Assembly (NCBI GenBank): GCA_965243755.1
Contig: CBDEVW010000006.1
Coordinates: 372,001 to 436,000 of the forward strand
Reading direction: 5' to 3'
Length of the DNA stretch: 64,000 nt
DNA from: JANSWY01 sp965243755
GTDB taxonomy: Bacteria; Bacteroidota; Bacteroidia; Cytophagales; Cyclobacteriaceae
Under the pieces are notes generated by a model. It searched no databases. It was given only the letters and a program-made list of their open reading frames with translations, and was not told where the DNA came from. Shown here piece by piece: positions 44,869-51,889 of this stretch (the stretch's first letter is position 1; the number at the start of each line of letters is the position of its first letter). The translations under genes and the position numbers were made by a program.

Positions 44869-45231
44869 ATGGAAACTGAAATTATCATACAAAAGCTTGA
44901 ATGGATACCCTCAACGGTGAGTGTTATCTGGGTCTTTTTTACCCTTTTGGTACTTGGCGCAATCGCAGTAGTTAGGCAATCACAGCACAAACAAGCTATT
45001 CAGTTTTCTAAACTAATGTTTCTCCTAATCGCAAGTTGCTGGTTGTTTCCTACCTACATTTATGGCTTTCAGACAATCGCCGGATTTTTCGGGTTTCTGG
45101 TAACATTTATCATCGCCTTATTTCTGGCATTTAAAGTTCGAAACACTTCAAAATTGGCGGCAACCCTCATAGCTCCCGTGATGTTGTGGAGTGTTTTAGC
45201 CTCTTTCTACACTTTTCTGCTTTTAATTTAA
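44869..45231 (+). CDS. Small membrane protein, TspO/MBR-like
   Basis: The ATG at 44869, preceded by TAGG, gives 120 residues; a TTG 30 bases earlier is less likely. There are four hydrophobic helices: TVSVIWVFFTLLVLGAIAVV, LMFLLIASCWLFPTYIYGF, FFGFLVTFIIALFLAFKV and APVMLWSVLASFYTFLLL. The last one, with P-LW-S-A-Y/F spacing, resembles helix five of TspO/MBR proteins, and the others could be helices two to four. It is shorter than typical TspO (about 155), so it would lack the first helix. Homology is plausible but weak. It converges on the permease gene with four bases between the stops. Confidence 0.5.
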   Translation: METEIIIQKLEWIPSTVSVIWVFFTLLVLGAIAVVRQSQHKQAIQFSKLMFLLIASCWLFPTYIYGFQTIAGFFGFLVTFIIALFLAFKVRNTSKLAATLIAPVMLWSVLASFYTFLLLI

Positions 45232-45235
45232 ACAA

Positions 45236-47602
45236 CTATTCATTCCTCAATGAATTGACCGGGTTGGCCATTGCAGCTCGTCTCGCCTGATCACTGACAA
45301 TCAGTAAGGCAAATAATAAAGCTGCCAAACCTGCCATTGGAAATATCCACCAGGAAATTTCGATATGGATAGTGTATCGTTCCAGGTAACTATCCAGTAA
45401 ATACCAGGAGATTGGCGCAAACAGAAAGAATGCTACGATAACCAGAACAGAAAAATCTTTCGAAATCAAGGCAATAAGGCTTGAAACAGAGGCGCCAAGC
45501 ACTTTCCTTATGCCAATTTCTTTAATTCGTTGCTCCGCAGTGTATGAAGCAAGACCAAACAACCCAAGTCCGGTAATGAAAAAAGTAAGAAGACTAAAGA
45601 TGGTGGCCAGCTTTCTGGTGAGCGTAATTGTTTTGAACTTCTTTTGATACTGTTCATCTACAAATTTAAACTCAAATGGGTAAGCTGAATTATAGCGTTC
45701 AAAAATACCCTGCACAGTAGCCAGGTTATCCTGAATATTCCCATTGTCTTTTAATCTAACGGTCACCATGCCAATCCAGTCTCTGTCCATGATCATAAAC
45801 ATTGGTTTCACAGGTTCATATGGAGATCCCATGATTACATTGTCCACAACGCCAATGAGTTTTCTCTTTCCTCCCCATAAATCTAATTGAGTGCCTATAG
45901 GATCCTCAAGTCCCATAAGATCTAATGCAGCTTTGTTTATGACAATGGCCGACGTGTCGGTAGTAAATTCTGAGGAAAAGTCTCTTCCCATCAGTACTTT
46001 AATACCCATGGTTTTAGTATAATCATATTCCGTGGCAATGGTTGTAAAGATTACCCGTTGCTCATCAGGTTTACCGGGCCAACCAAGAAAATTGTTGGAA
46101 TTGATTGATGTGATTGCACTATTTGACCTGGTAACCGCGTCAACAGCGCCTGATTGTAGCAGTGATTGTTTGAGTACATCAAAATTCCTTTCTATTTCGT
46201 CTGTATACTCAATACTGATCAGGTTTTTTTGATTGTAACCAAGTTCCCTGCTCTGGACCAGATTGATTTGTTGAAAGATCACAACGGTGCTGATCATCAA
46301 TAATATAGAAAACCCAAACTGCAGAACCACAAGTACCTTTCTGGGAGTTGTTGCACTTTTTCCGATTTTGATAGATCCTTTTAAGGTTTTGACCGGGTTA
46401 AAGGAGGAGAGGTAAAATGCCGGATAACTTCCTGATAATAGCCCTACCAACAAAATTCCCATTGCTGAAAGCAGCCAAAACAGCGGCGAACCTATGGACA
46501 AAGAAAGTTCTTTTTCTACCAACTCATTGTATGCAGGAAGCACCAGTTGTGCGATTAACACTGCCACTATAAATGCAATTAGCGTTATCATGATAGATTC
46601 TCCAAGGAATTGCATGATGATTTGGGGACGATTAGATCCCAGGCTTTTCCTGATCCCCACCTCTCGGGCTCTTTTCTCTGATCGAGCAGTTGCAAGGTTC
46701 ATGAAATTAATACAGGCGATCACCAGGATAAACATTGCTATTACGGTGAATAGTTGTACATAATCACTCATTCCGCCTGCTTCTTTACCGTTTTTGAAAT
46801 TGGAATGCAGTCGCCATTTCTCCATGGGATGCAGGAAGAATTCTCGAGGGATGTCGTCCTCACCGTTTTCAGCAAGCATTCCCTTAATGCTGGATTCTAC
46901 TGTCAGCTCATCTGTTGGGGCGGTCAGTTCTACAAAAATTTGAAAAGAGTAGTTACCCCAGTTGGTTTTATTTCGAACTACCCAGTCGCTGATAATTTCA
47001 CGATGCTTCCATGGTATGAGATAATCAAAATCAAATGTTGAGTTGCCAGGAATATCTTCAAGTATACCCGTTACTTTGAGCAAGCTTTCGTCATCTACTT
47101 TTATAACCTTTCCAATTGGATCTGCATCACCAAAGAGAATTTTAGCAAGCCTCTTAGTAATTACTATGGAGGATGGATCATCCAATACTGTTGCTGCATC
47201 ACCTGCCAGTAGCCTGAACTCAAACATTTCTAAGAACTCTTCGCTTACAAAATATCCCCTTTTGATGATCCTGTTATCTTCGAAGGTGATTAACCTGTTA
47301 CCGCCCCACCCGGTCACACATGAATTGACAATGTGACTATCGGCGGTTTTCATGGCTTCATAGGTCGGCAGAGGAACTGATCTCCAGGAATTTATTTTAT
47401 TATCAAATTCAGCACTTACCCAAACCTGATAAAGCTTTTCGTATTTCGGAATGAATTTATCAAATGAAGTTTCATCATTGACCCATAATAGAATCAACAA
47501 GCTACACACAATGCCAATGGACAAACCCGCAATGTTAATGAAGGAGTAAAGACTGTTCTTGCGGAGATTTCTGAGGGTGATTACCAGGAAGTTACGGAAC
47601 AT
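45236..47602 (-). CDS. MacB/FtsX-type ABC permease without local ATPase
   Basis: A 788-residue permease of the Bacteroidota MacB-like type. The first membrane helix (LYSFINIAGLSIGIVCSLLILLWV) precedes a periplasmic MacB core domain. An FtsX domain of three helices follows (VQLFTVIAMFILVIACINFMNLA, ARSEKRAREVGIRKSLGSNR), then a second helix-core-FtsX half ending with AEQRIKEIGIRKVLGAS and three helices. No ATPase is encoded nearby; family members rely on a separate MacB-like ATPase. The substrate may be lipoproteins, peptides or small molecules. A GGTCAAAAACTCAA leader (plus-strand 47611-47624) lies just before its start, as for three other ABC genes here. Confidence 0.88.
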   Translation of the reverse strand: MFRNFLVITLRNLRKNSLYSFINIAGLSIGIVCSLLILLWVNDETSFDKFIPKYEKLYQVWVSAEFDNKINSWRSVPLPTYEAMKTADSHIVNSCVTGWGGNRLITFEDNRIIKRGYFVSEEFLEMFEFRLLAGDAATVLDDPSSIVITKRLAKILFGDADPIGKVIKVDDESLLKVTGILEDIPGNSTFDFDYLIPWKHREIISDWVVRNKTNWGNYSFQIFVELTAPTDELTVESSIKGMLAENGEDDIPREFFLHPMEKWRLHSNFKNGKEAGGMSDYVQLFTVIAMFILVIACINFMNLATARSEKRAREVGIRKSLGSNRPQIIMQFLGESIMITLIAFIVAVLIAQLVLPAYNELVEKELSLSIGSPLFWLLSAMGILLVGLLSGSYPAFYLSSFNPVKTLKGSIKIGKSATTPRKVLVVLQFGFSILLMISTVVIFQQINLVQSRELGYNQKNLISIEYTDEIERNFDVLKQSLLQSGAVDAVTRSNSAITSINSNNFLGWPGKPDEQRVIFTTIATEYDYTKTMGIKVLMGRDFSSEFTTDTSAIVINKAALDLMGLEDPIGTQLDLWGGKRKLIGVVDNVIMGSPYEPVKPMFMIMDRDWIGMVTVRLKDNGNIQDNLATVQGIFERYNSAYPFEFKFVDEQYQKKFKTITLTRKLATIFSLLTFFITGLGLFGLASYTAEQRIKEIGIRKVLGASVSSLIALISKDFSVLVIVAFFLFAPISWYLLDSYLERYTIHIEISWWIFPMAGLAALLFALLIVSDQARRAAMANPVNSLRNE

Positions 47603-47721
47603 AGTAGTAATTGAGTTTTTGACCTTATTGTAAATGACTCAGCAAATTCCGAAGGGTTGCAAAATCTATCTACAAATAATAATACTGGTCAAAAACTTAA
47701 TGGTTACCGATTGATGTAAAA

Positions 47722-48624
47722 TTAATCTTCCAGGTGAAATCTGTAGATCAGCTTAACTTTAAAGCCCAATCCATTATCAAGCTCGGGGTTGAGCCTGGTT
47801 CTGTCATCCCCAATGAGAAATGCAGACACGCCCAGATCAATTTTTTCTGACTGGTCGAACACAGCATAGTCGTTCAGTCCATAAACCCCTTTGAGTTGTA
47901 ATAGTACGCTTTTCTTCAATAAGTTAAATTGGACGTATGCAGAGATGTCCTGGGAGTTTTTATGTACATATGTTCCTGAATTGGACTCATCGCTGAGTAT
48001 GTAACTACGCACAAAAGCTCTGAAATCGGTACCAATGTTAATGAATTGACCAAATGAGTAATTTACATCATAAGCCATTGGAAGCGTGGCGTTGATTTCA
48101 AGCTTTTTTGCCTGGTTTTGGTAATACAAACCAAATAAAGGAACCACAAAGAAACCAAAGGCTTCCGTGGTGCTATATAAGCCAAATCGATATTTTAAAT
48201 CCGGTTTCTTCTGATAATTAAACAATGCCACACCCCCAAATTGAAAATCGTCGGAAGTCATTTGTTGATAATCTGCTGCCATTTTGGGAAGAAGCAGGTA
48301 TGTGGAAGATAGTTTTGAGTTGTGTTTTACGCTCATGCCAAGCTTCAAAGTGGTGGAGCGGAGAATACTTGCAGATTCATACAATGGTCCTAATTTCAAC
48401 TCATAGCTGCTGTAATCAACTCCCGTAAGCAGGGCCAAATTGTCGTTGATTACAATTGGGTAGGTTATGCTACCGTCAATGTCATAGATTGCAGTGGAAC
48501 TGGGGCTGTTTGAATAATTTAACTGCTGTGTGTTGCCAATTGAAAATTTTACCAGGTCTACATATTGCTGTGCAGATGCTACACCTGCAGAGAGCAAGGC
48601 TAGGAAAGTGAGTAAATGTTTCAT
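47722..48624 (-). CDS. DUF6268-type outer-membrane barrel protein
   Basis: A 300-residue exported protein with signal peptide KHLLTFLALLSAGVASA. The rest alternates polar and hydrophobic residues in strand-sized segments, for example SSYELKLGPLYESASILRST, FGLYSTTEAFGFFVVPLFG and the C-terminal GLGFKVKLIYRFHLED. The last residue is not aromatic. The pattern matches DUF6268 outer-membrane proteins. No ligand or activity is known. It stands alone between the permease and mtaB genes. Confidence 0.7.
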   Translation of the reverse strand: MKHLLTFLALLSAGVASAQQYVDLVKFSIGNTQQLNYSNSPSSTAIYDIDGSITYPIVINDNLALLTGVDYSSYELKLGPLYESASILRSTTLKLGMSVKHNSKLSSTYLLLPKMAADYQQMTSDDFQFGGVALFNYQKKPDLKYRFGLYSTTEAFGFFVVPLFGLYYQNQAKKLEINATLPMAYDVNYSFGQFINIGTDFRAFVRSYILSDESNSGTYVHKNSQDISAYVQFNLLKKSVLLQLKGVYGLNDYAVFDQSEKIDLGVSAFLIGDDRTRLNPELDNGLGFKVKLIYRFHLED

Positions 48625-48690
48625 GGCACGCGAGTTTTCAAATTTGATACCAACCTGACTATTTCAAGTGGTCTCTACAAATTTATTGCC

Positions 48691-50007
48691 TTATGACAAC
48701 TTTTCCTCTAGTATTAACTCACCTTCTACAGTACCTCTATCATTAATTTTTTCCAGCTTGAATGGTACCAGTTGATTGACCAACTCTTTGTTGTAGGTTG
48801 TTTCTACCCTTACATAATTGTGCGTGAATCCATGCATTAACCCTTCTGACTCCTGTTCTTCAAACAAAACTATGCCCTCGGATTTCAGGTTTTGCTCATA
48901 GAACTTCCTTTTCTTTTTCTCAGATAAAATTCTAAGCATTTTGGAACGTCTGTTCCGTTCAGGCATAGGGACCACACCGTCAAGTTTTATAGCGTTTGTA
49001 TTATCTCGTTCGGAATAGGTAAATACGTGTAGGTATGAAATGTCCAGTTCATTCAGGAAATTGTACGTTTCCAGAAACTCATTTTCTCCTTCACCAGGGA
49101 AGCCTACTATAACATCCACCCCAATACAACAATGAGGCATGAGTTGTTTTATGGTATTGACCCGATCTACGTATAACTCGCGCAAATACCTGCGGTTCAT
49201 GGCCTTCAAAATGGTATTACTTCCAGATTGTAGTGGAATATGAAAATGAGGTACAAATCGTCGTGATTGAGCAACAAATTCGATGATTTCATTACTGAGT
49301 AGGTTGGGTTCGATTGAAGATATTCTGAATCGATCAATTCCTTCAACTTCGTCAAGTGCTTTGATCAGGTCAATGAATTTTTCTTTTCTTCGTCCATCCT
49401 GAATCCCAAAATCTCCAATATTGACTCCTGTAAGTACTACTTCTTTTACATCGGTTGCTGCTATTTCTTCCGCGGTGGCCACAATATTGGCAATGGTATC
49501 ACTTCTGCTTTTTCCTCTAGCCAGAGGAATTGTACAAAAAGAGCATCCATAGTTGCATCCGTCCTGAACTTTCAGGAAGGTTCTGGTACGATCACCATAG
49601 GAATAGGATGTATGGTAGTCTTTGGCGTCATATACATCGCTGGCGTAGATCTGAGGGATTTCCCTTCTTTCAAAATCACCTAGTAATTCCAGTAGTTTGA
49701 ACTTTTCCGAAGCACCTAGCACTGCATCGACTCCCGGAATCTCAACTATCTTCTGTGGTTTAAGCTGCGCATAACAGCCAATAATTGCCACGAAAGATTC
49801 TGGTGAATTCTTTTTCGCCTGTTTTACTACCTGTCGACACTTTTTATCAGCATTCTCTGTAACAGAGCATGTGTTGATCACAAATATGTCTGCCGGCTCT
49901 GTGAAATCTACCCGCTGATAACCCGCTTCTTGAAATGTACGAGCGATTGTGCTGGTTTCGGAAAAATTTAGTTTACAACCTAATGTATAAAATGCTACTC
50001 TCTTCAT
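48691..50007 (-). CDS. mtaB: tRNA t6A37 methylthiotransferase MtaB
   Basis: A 438-residue radical SAM enzyme of the methylthiotransferase family. The N-terminal UPF0004 domain has cluster cysteines Cys11 (TLGCKLN), Cys47 (INTCSVT) and Cys78 (IGCYAQ). The radical SAM motif CNYGCSFC holds Cys151, Cys155 and Cys158. The C-terminal TRAM-like segment spans about 370-435. The start YTLGCKLNFSET and the motif QDGCNYGCSFCTIPLARG distinguish MtaB from MiaB. MtaB adds a methylthio group to t6A at position 37 of ANN-decoding tRNAs. It is monocistronic, with a 314-base region upstream. Confidence 0.9.
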   Translation of the reverse strand: MKRVAFYTLGCKLNFSETSTIARTFQEAGYQRVDFTEPADIFVINTCSVTENADKKCRQVVKQAKKNSPESFVAIIGCYAQLKPQKIVEIPGVDAVLGASEKFKLLELLGDFERREIPQIYASDVYDAKDYHTSYSYGDRTRTFLKVQDGCNYGCSFCTIPLARGKSRSDTIANIVATAEEIAATDVKEVVLTGVNIGDFGIQDGRRKEKFIDLIKALDEVEGIDRFRISSIEPNLLSNEIIEFVAQSRRFVPHFHIPLQSGSNTILKAMNRRYLRELYVDRVNTIKQLMPHCCIGVDVIVGFPGEGENEFLETYNFLNELDISYLHVFTYSERDNTNAIKLDGVVPMPERNRRSKMLRILSEKKKRKFYEQNLKSEGIVLFEEQESEGLMHGFTHNYVRVETTYNKELVNQLVPFKLEKINDRGTVEGELILEEKLS

Positions 50008-50321
50008 CGAAGCGCAAAATTAGACATTTGTTACTTAATTATTCAGAATCAGGGGTTTAAAAGAAAGGTTTGGGCCTCATTTAACTCAATAGGTCGGATG
50101 TGGTTGAATTTGGGTCTCAATTATTACAGGAAAGGGCTTAATTGGTACGGTTGTTGTGTTATTGCTGGAAATAGGCGTTATATAAATAGGTTAGAGGCCG
50201 CTTCTGTGATGGGAGCGGCTTTTATGTTTTAAAAAAGTGGTGGCAACCTCACGATAGATTTGTTCCGTATCTGGTGCATGATTGCCACTCAATCCTTGCC
50301 GCTCTATGTACTCGGTAAGGA
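50008..50321. other. Non-coding region between mtaB and the DAHP synthase gene
   Basis: No credible protein ORF is seen. A plus-strand intrinsic terminator at 50193-50224 follows no plus-strand gene, so a small transcript divergent from mtaB is possible. A separate stem, AATCCTTgCCG with CGGtAAGGATT (50291-50323), overlaps the stop codon of the DAHP synthase gene and has no clear T-run on either strand. Confidence 0.5.
50193..50224 (+). terminator. Orphan plus-strand terminator
   Basis: GCCGCT (50197-50202) pairs with AGCGGC (50214-50219), extended by AGAG/TTTT-type pairs, followed by TTTTATGTTTT. No plus-strand coding sequence lies upstream; the mtaB gene diverges from it. Confidence 0.55.
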
Positions 50322-51431
50322 TTACACTTTAACCTTATCTTTATTGCCAAGTTTAATCCTATCCTCTTGCAATTTAACAGCTTCTTCGTGAATTGCATCT
50401 AAAAATGCCATCATAAATTTTTCAGAGAGGCCTTTAGTCTTTCCCAGCTGTACTCTCCCTTTAGTTACCTTTTCCCAACGATCTTTCTGAAATACAGCAA
50501 GGTTATTTTCCCTTTTGTAGTCACCAATGGCTTTTATGTATTCAAACCTTTGGGAAAGTAGTTCAACTATTTGTTCATCCACCTGGTCTACATTATGACG
50601 TAGTTGCTCTATATCTGATCGTAATTCCGGATGGGCCTCTACAGATTCCCGGATTACCAGGTTGTTCATGAGCTCATGCAAAGCGCCAGGTGTGATTTGC
50701 TGTTTCGCATCACTCCATGCATTGTCCGGATCATGGTGGGTTTCAATCATCAGGCCATCGAGCCCAAGGTTAAGTGCTTTTTGTGAGATCTCCTGAATCA
50801 TCTGCCTGTTTCCGCAGATATGGCTAGGGTCACAGATGATGGTGAGATCTGGTAGCTCTTCTTTTAAACGAAGTGCATATCCCCATTCAGGGTTATTTCT
50901 GAACTTGGTTTTGATGGTTCCTGAGAATCCACGGTGAATAGCGCCTAACTTGGTAATGCCTACTTTGTTGAGTCGCTCCATTGCACCCAGCCAAAGTGCT
51001 AAATCGGGGTTGATTGGGTTTTTTACCAGTACCGGAATGTCCACACCTTGCAATGCATCACAAATTTCCTGAACAGAGAATGGATTGACAGTTGTACGGG
51101 CGCCTATCCATAAAATCTCAATACCAGCCTCCAATGCTTCTTCCACATGTTTGGCGTTGGCAACCTCCACAGTAACAGGGATTTCCAATATTTCCCTGGC
51201 AATCTGGAGCCATCCCAGGCCTTCTTTCCCAATTCCCTCAAAAGTACCAGGTCGGGTCCTTGGTTTCCATATTCCCGCTCTGAAAATATCAGGTTTGGCA
51301 CCTTTCATTCCTTCTGCAATTTTTCTGATCTGTTCCTCGCTTTCTGCACTGCATGGACCTGCTATGATGGGGTTTGTGTTGAAGTTGAATCCCCAATCCG
51401 AAATTTTTGTAATCTCAATCTTGCTACTCAT
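50322..51431 (-). CDS. Bifunctional DAHP synthase (class I beta)/chorismate mutase
   Basis: A 369-residue fusion. Residues about 1-262 form a KDPG-type class I beta 3-deoxy-7-phosphoheptulonate synthase, with IIAGPCSAES (18-27), FRAGIWKPRTRPGTFEGIG, VLVKNPINPDL, KLGAIHRGFSG, CDPSHICG and MIETHHDPDNAWSDA. Residues about 270-365 are a type II chorismate mutase (DIEQLRHNVDQVDEQIVELL, YKRENNLAVFQKDRW). DAHP synthase commits erythrose-4-phosphate and PEP to aromatic synthesis, and the mutase pulls chorismate toward prephenate, hence Phe and Tyr. The order DAHPS-CM is known in Porphyromonas-type enzymes. The gene follows a leader peptide with FYFYFFYY and a terminator, implying attenuation by aromatic amino acids. 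Confidence 0.92.
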   Translation of the reverse strand: MSSKIEITKISDWGFNFNTNPIIAGPCSAESEEQIRKIAEGMKGAKPDIFRAGIWKPRTRPGTFEGIGKEGLGWLQIAREILEIPVTVEVANAKHVEEALEAGIEILWIGARTTVNPFSVQEICDALQGVDIPVLVKNPINPDLALWLGAMERLNKVGITKLGAIHRGFSGTIKTKFRNNPEWGYALRLKEELPDLTIICDPSHICGNRQMIQEISQKALNLGLDGLMIETHHDPDNAWSDAKQQITPGALHELMNNLVIRESVEAHPELRSDIEQLRHNVDQVDEQIVELLSQRFEYIKAIGDYKRENNLAVFQKDRWEKVTKGRVQLGKTKGLSEKFMMAFLDAIHEEAVKLQEDRIKLGNKDKVKV

Positions 51432-51448
51432 GGCTCATAAATTTTGAA

Positions 51449-51484
51449 TAAAAAAAGCCTGGTTCGAAGTTCGAACCAGGCTTT
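51449..51484 (-). terminator. Attenuator terminator before DAHP synthase/chorismate mutase
   Basis: On the minus strand AAAGCCTGGTTCGAA and TTCGAACCAGGCTTT form a perfect 15-bp stem around a single base, followed by about seven T. It lies between the leader peptide stop (51509) and the gene start (51431). A strong terminator here would stop transcription before the structural gene unless an alternative pairing forms. Confidence 0.85.
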
Positions 51485-51536
51485 GTATTTCTTTTTAATT
51501 AGTTTCTTTTAGTCATGACAAACCCGATCCGAACCT
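51467..51536 (-). promoter_or_regulatory. Possible antiterminator pairing
   Basis: AGGTTCGGA (minus strand, plus coordinates 51528-51536, inside the leader just after the aromatic codons) can pair with TTCGAACTT (51467-51475) at the loop side of the terminator, with two G-U pairs. A ribosome stalled on the aromatic codons would leave it free; one that reaches the stop codon would cover it. This is an inferred RNA structure, not a computed one. Confidence 0.5.
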
Positions 51537-51589
51537 TTCGCTCGGTAATAAAAAAAGTAAAAATAAAATGGGTTTTGTCTATTGATCAT
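51509..51589 (-). CDS. Aromatic leader peptide
   Basis: A 26-residue ORF (ATG at 51587-51589, TAA at 51509-51511) that starts MINRQNP and continues with eight consecutive aromatic residues FYFYFFYY, then RAKGSDRVCHD. It is immediately followed by a strong intrinsic terminator and the DAHP synthase/chorismate mutase gene, whose pathway products are Phe and Tyr. Runs of regulatory codons in a short ORF before a terminator are the mark of ribosome-mediated attenuation (as in pheA and pheST). The frame is open for 38 more residues upstream, but the probable transcription start near 51648 makes the short form more likely. Confidence 0.8.
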   Translation of the reverse strand: MINRQNPFYFYFFYYRAKGSDRVCHD

Positions 51590-51889
51590 GGGGTAAACGT
51601 ATGCTTCAAAATTTTTAATTGCAACATTTTCAATAAAAAATATTAGTAAAGAATCAAAATTAAACAAATAGGAAGGCTCCCCGTGGGCGGATTTACTGAT
51701 CACGGGGAGACTCTTCCACTCACCAGCTATGGTTTTGAGGTCAAGCTGATTGGTGGAGGTTTTGAACCCTGATTATGCATTGCATCGATTTAAAAGCATA
51801 ACGGGGTAAATAGGTCTTGTAAGTAAAAATTGCATCCAATTAATAAGTAAATGCACTTTACCTTGATTTATTGTTGATTATGCCAAATA
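51590..51889. other. Intergenic region upstream of the aromatic leader
   Basis: It contains the candidate leader promoter (51655-51662) and a GC-rich hairpin CTCCCCGTG/CACGGGGAG (51677-51709). About 180 bases of unassigned sequence remain between the hairpin and the end of the permease gene. I see no credible ORF or tRNA in it. Confidence 0.5.
51655..51662 (-). promoter_or_regulatory. Candidate -7 box of the aromatic leader transcript
   Basis: On the minus strand the sequence reads TAATTTTG, an exact TAnnTTTG box, placing transcription start about 60 bases before the leader ATG. No clear -33 element is seen at the right distance. Confidence 0.45.

Noticed and set aside
50291..50323. Stem AATCCTT..AAGGATT as terminator of the DAHP synthase gene
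   Set aside because: It overlaps the stop codon and has no T-run on the minus strand, so it is not a convincing terminator.
51745..51775. Sequence resembling a tRNA T-arm (GGTTTTGAACCC)
   Set aside because: No acceptor, anticodon or D-arm pairing could be built around it.
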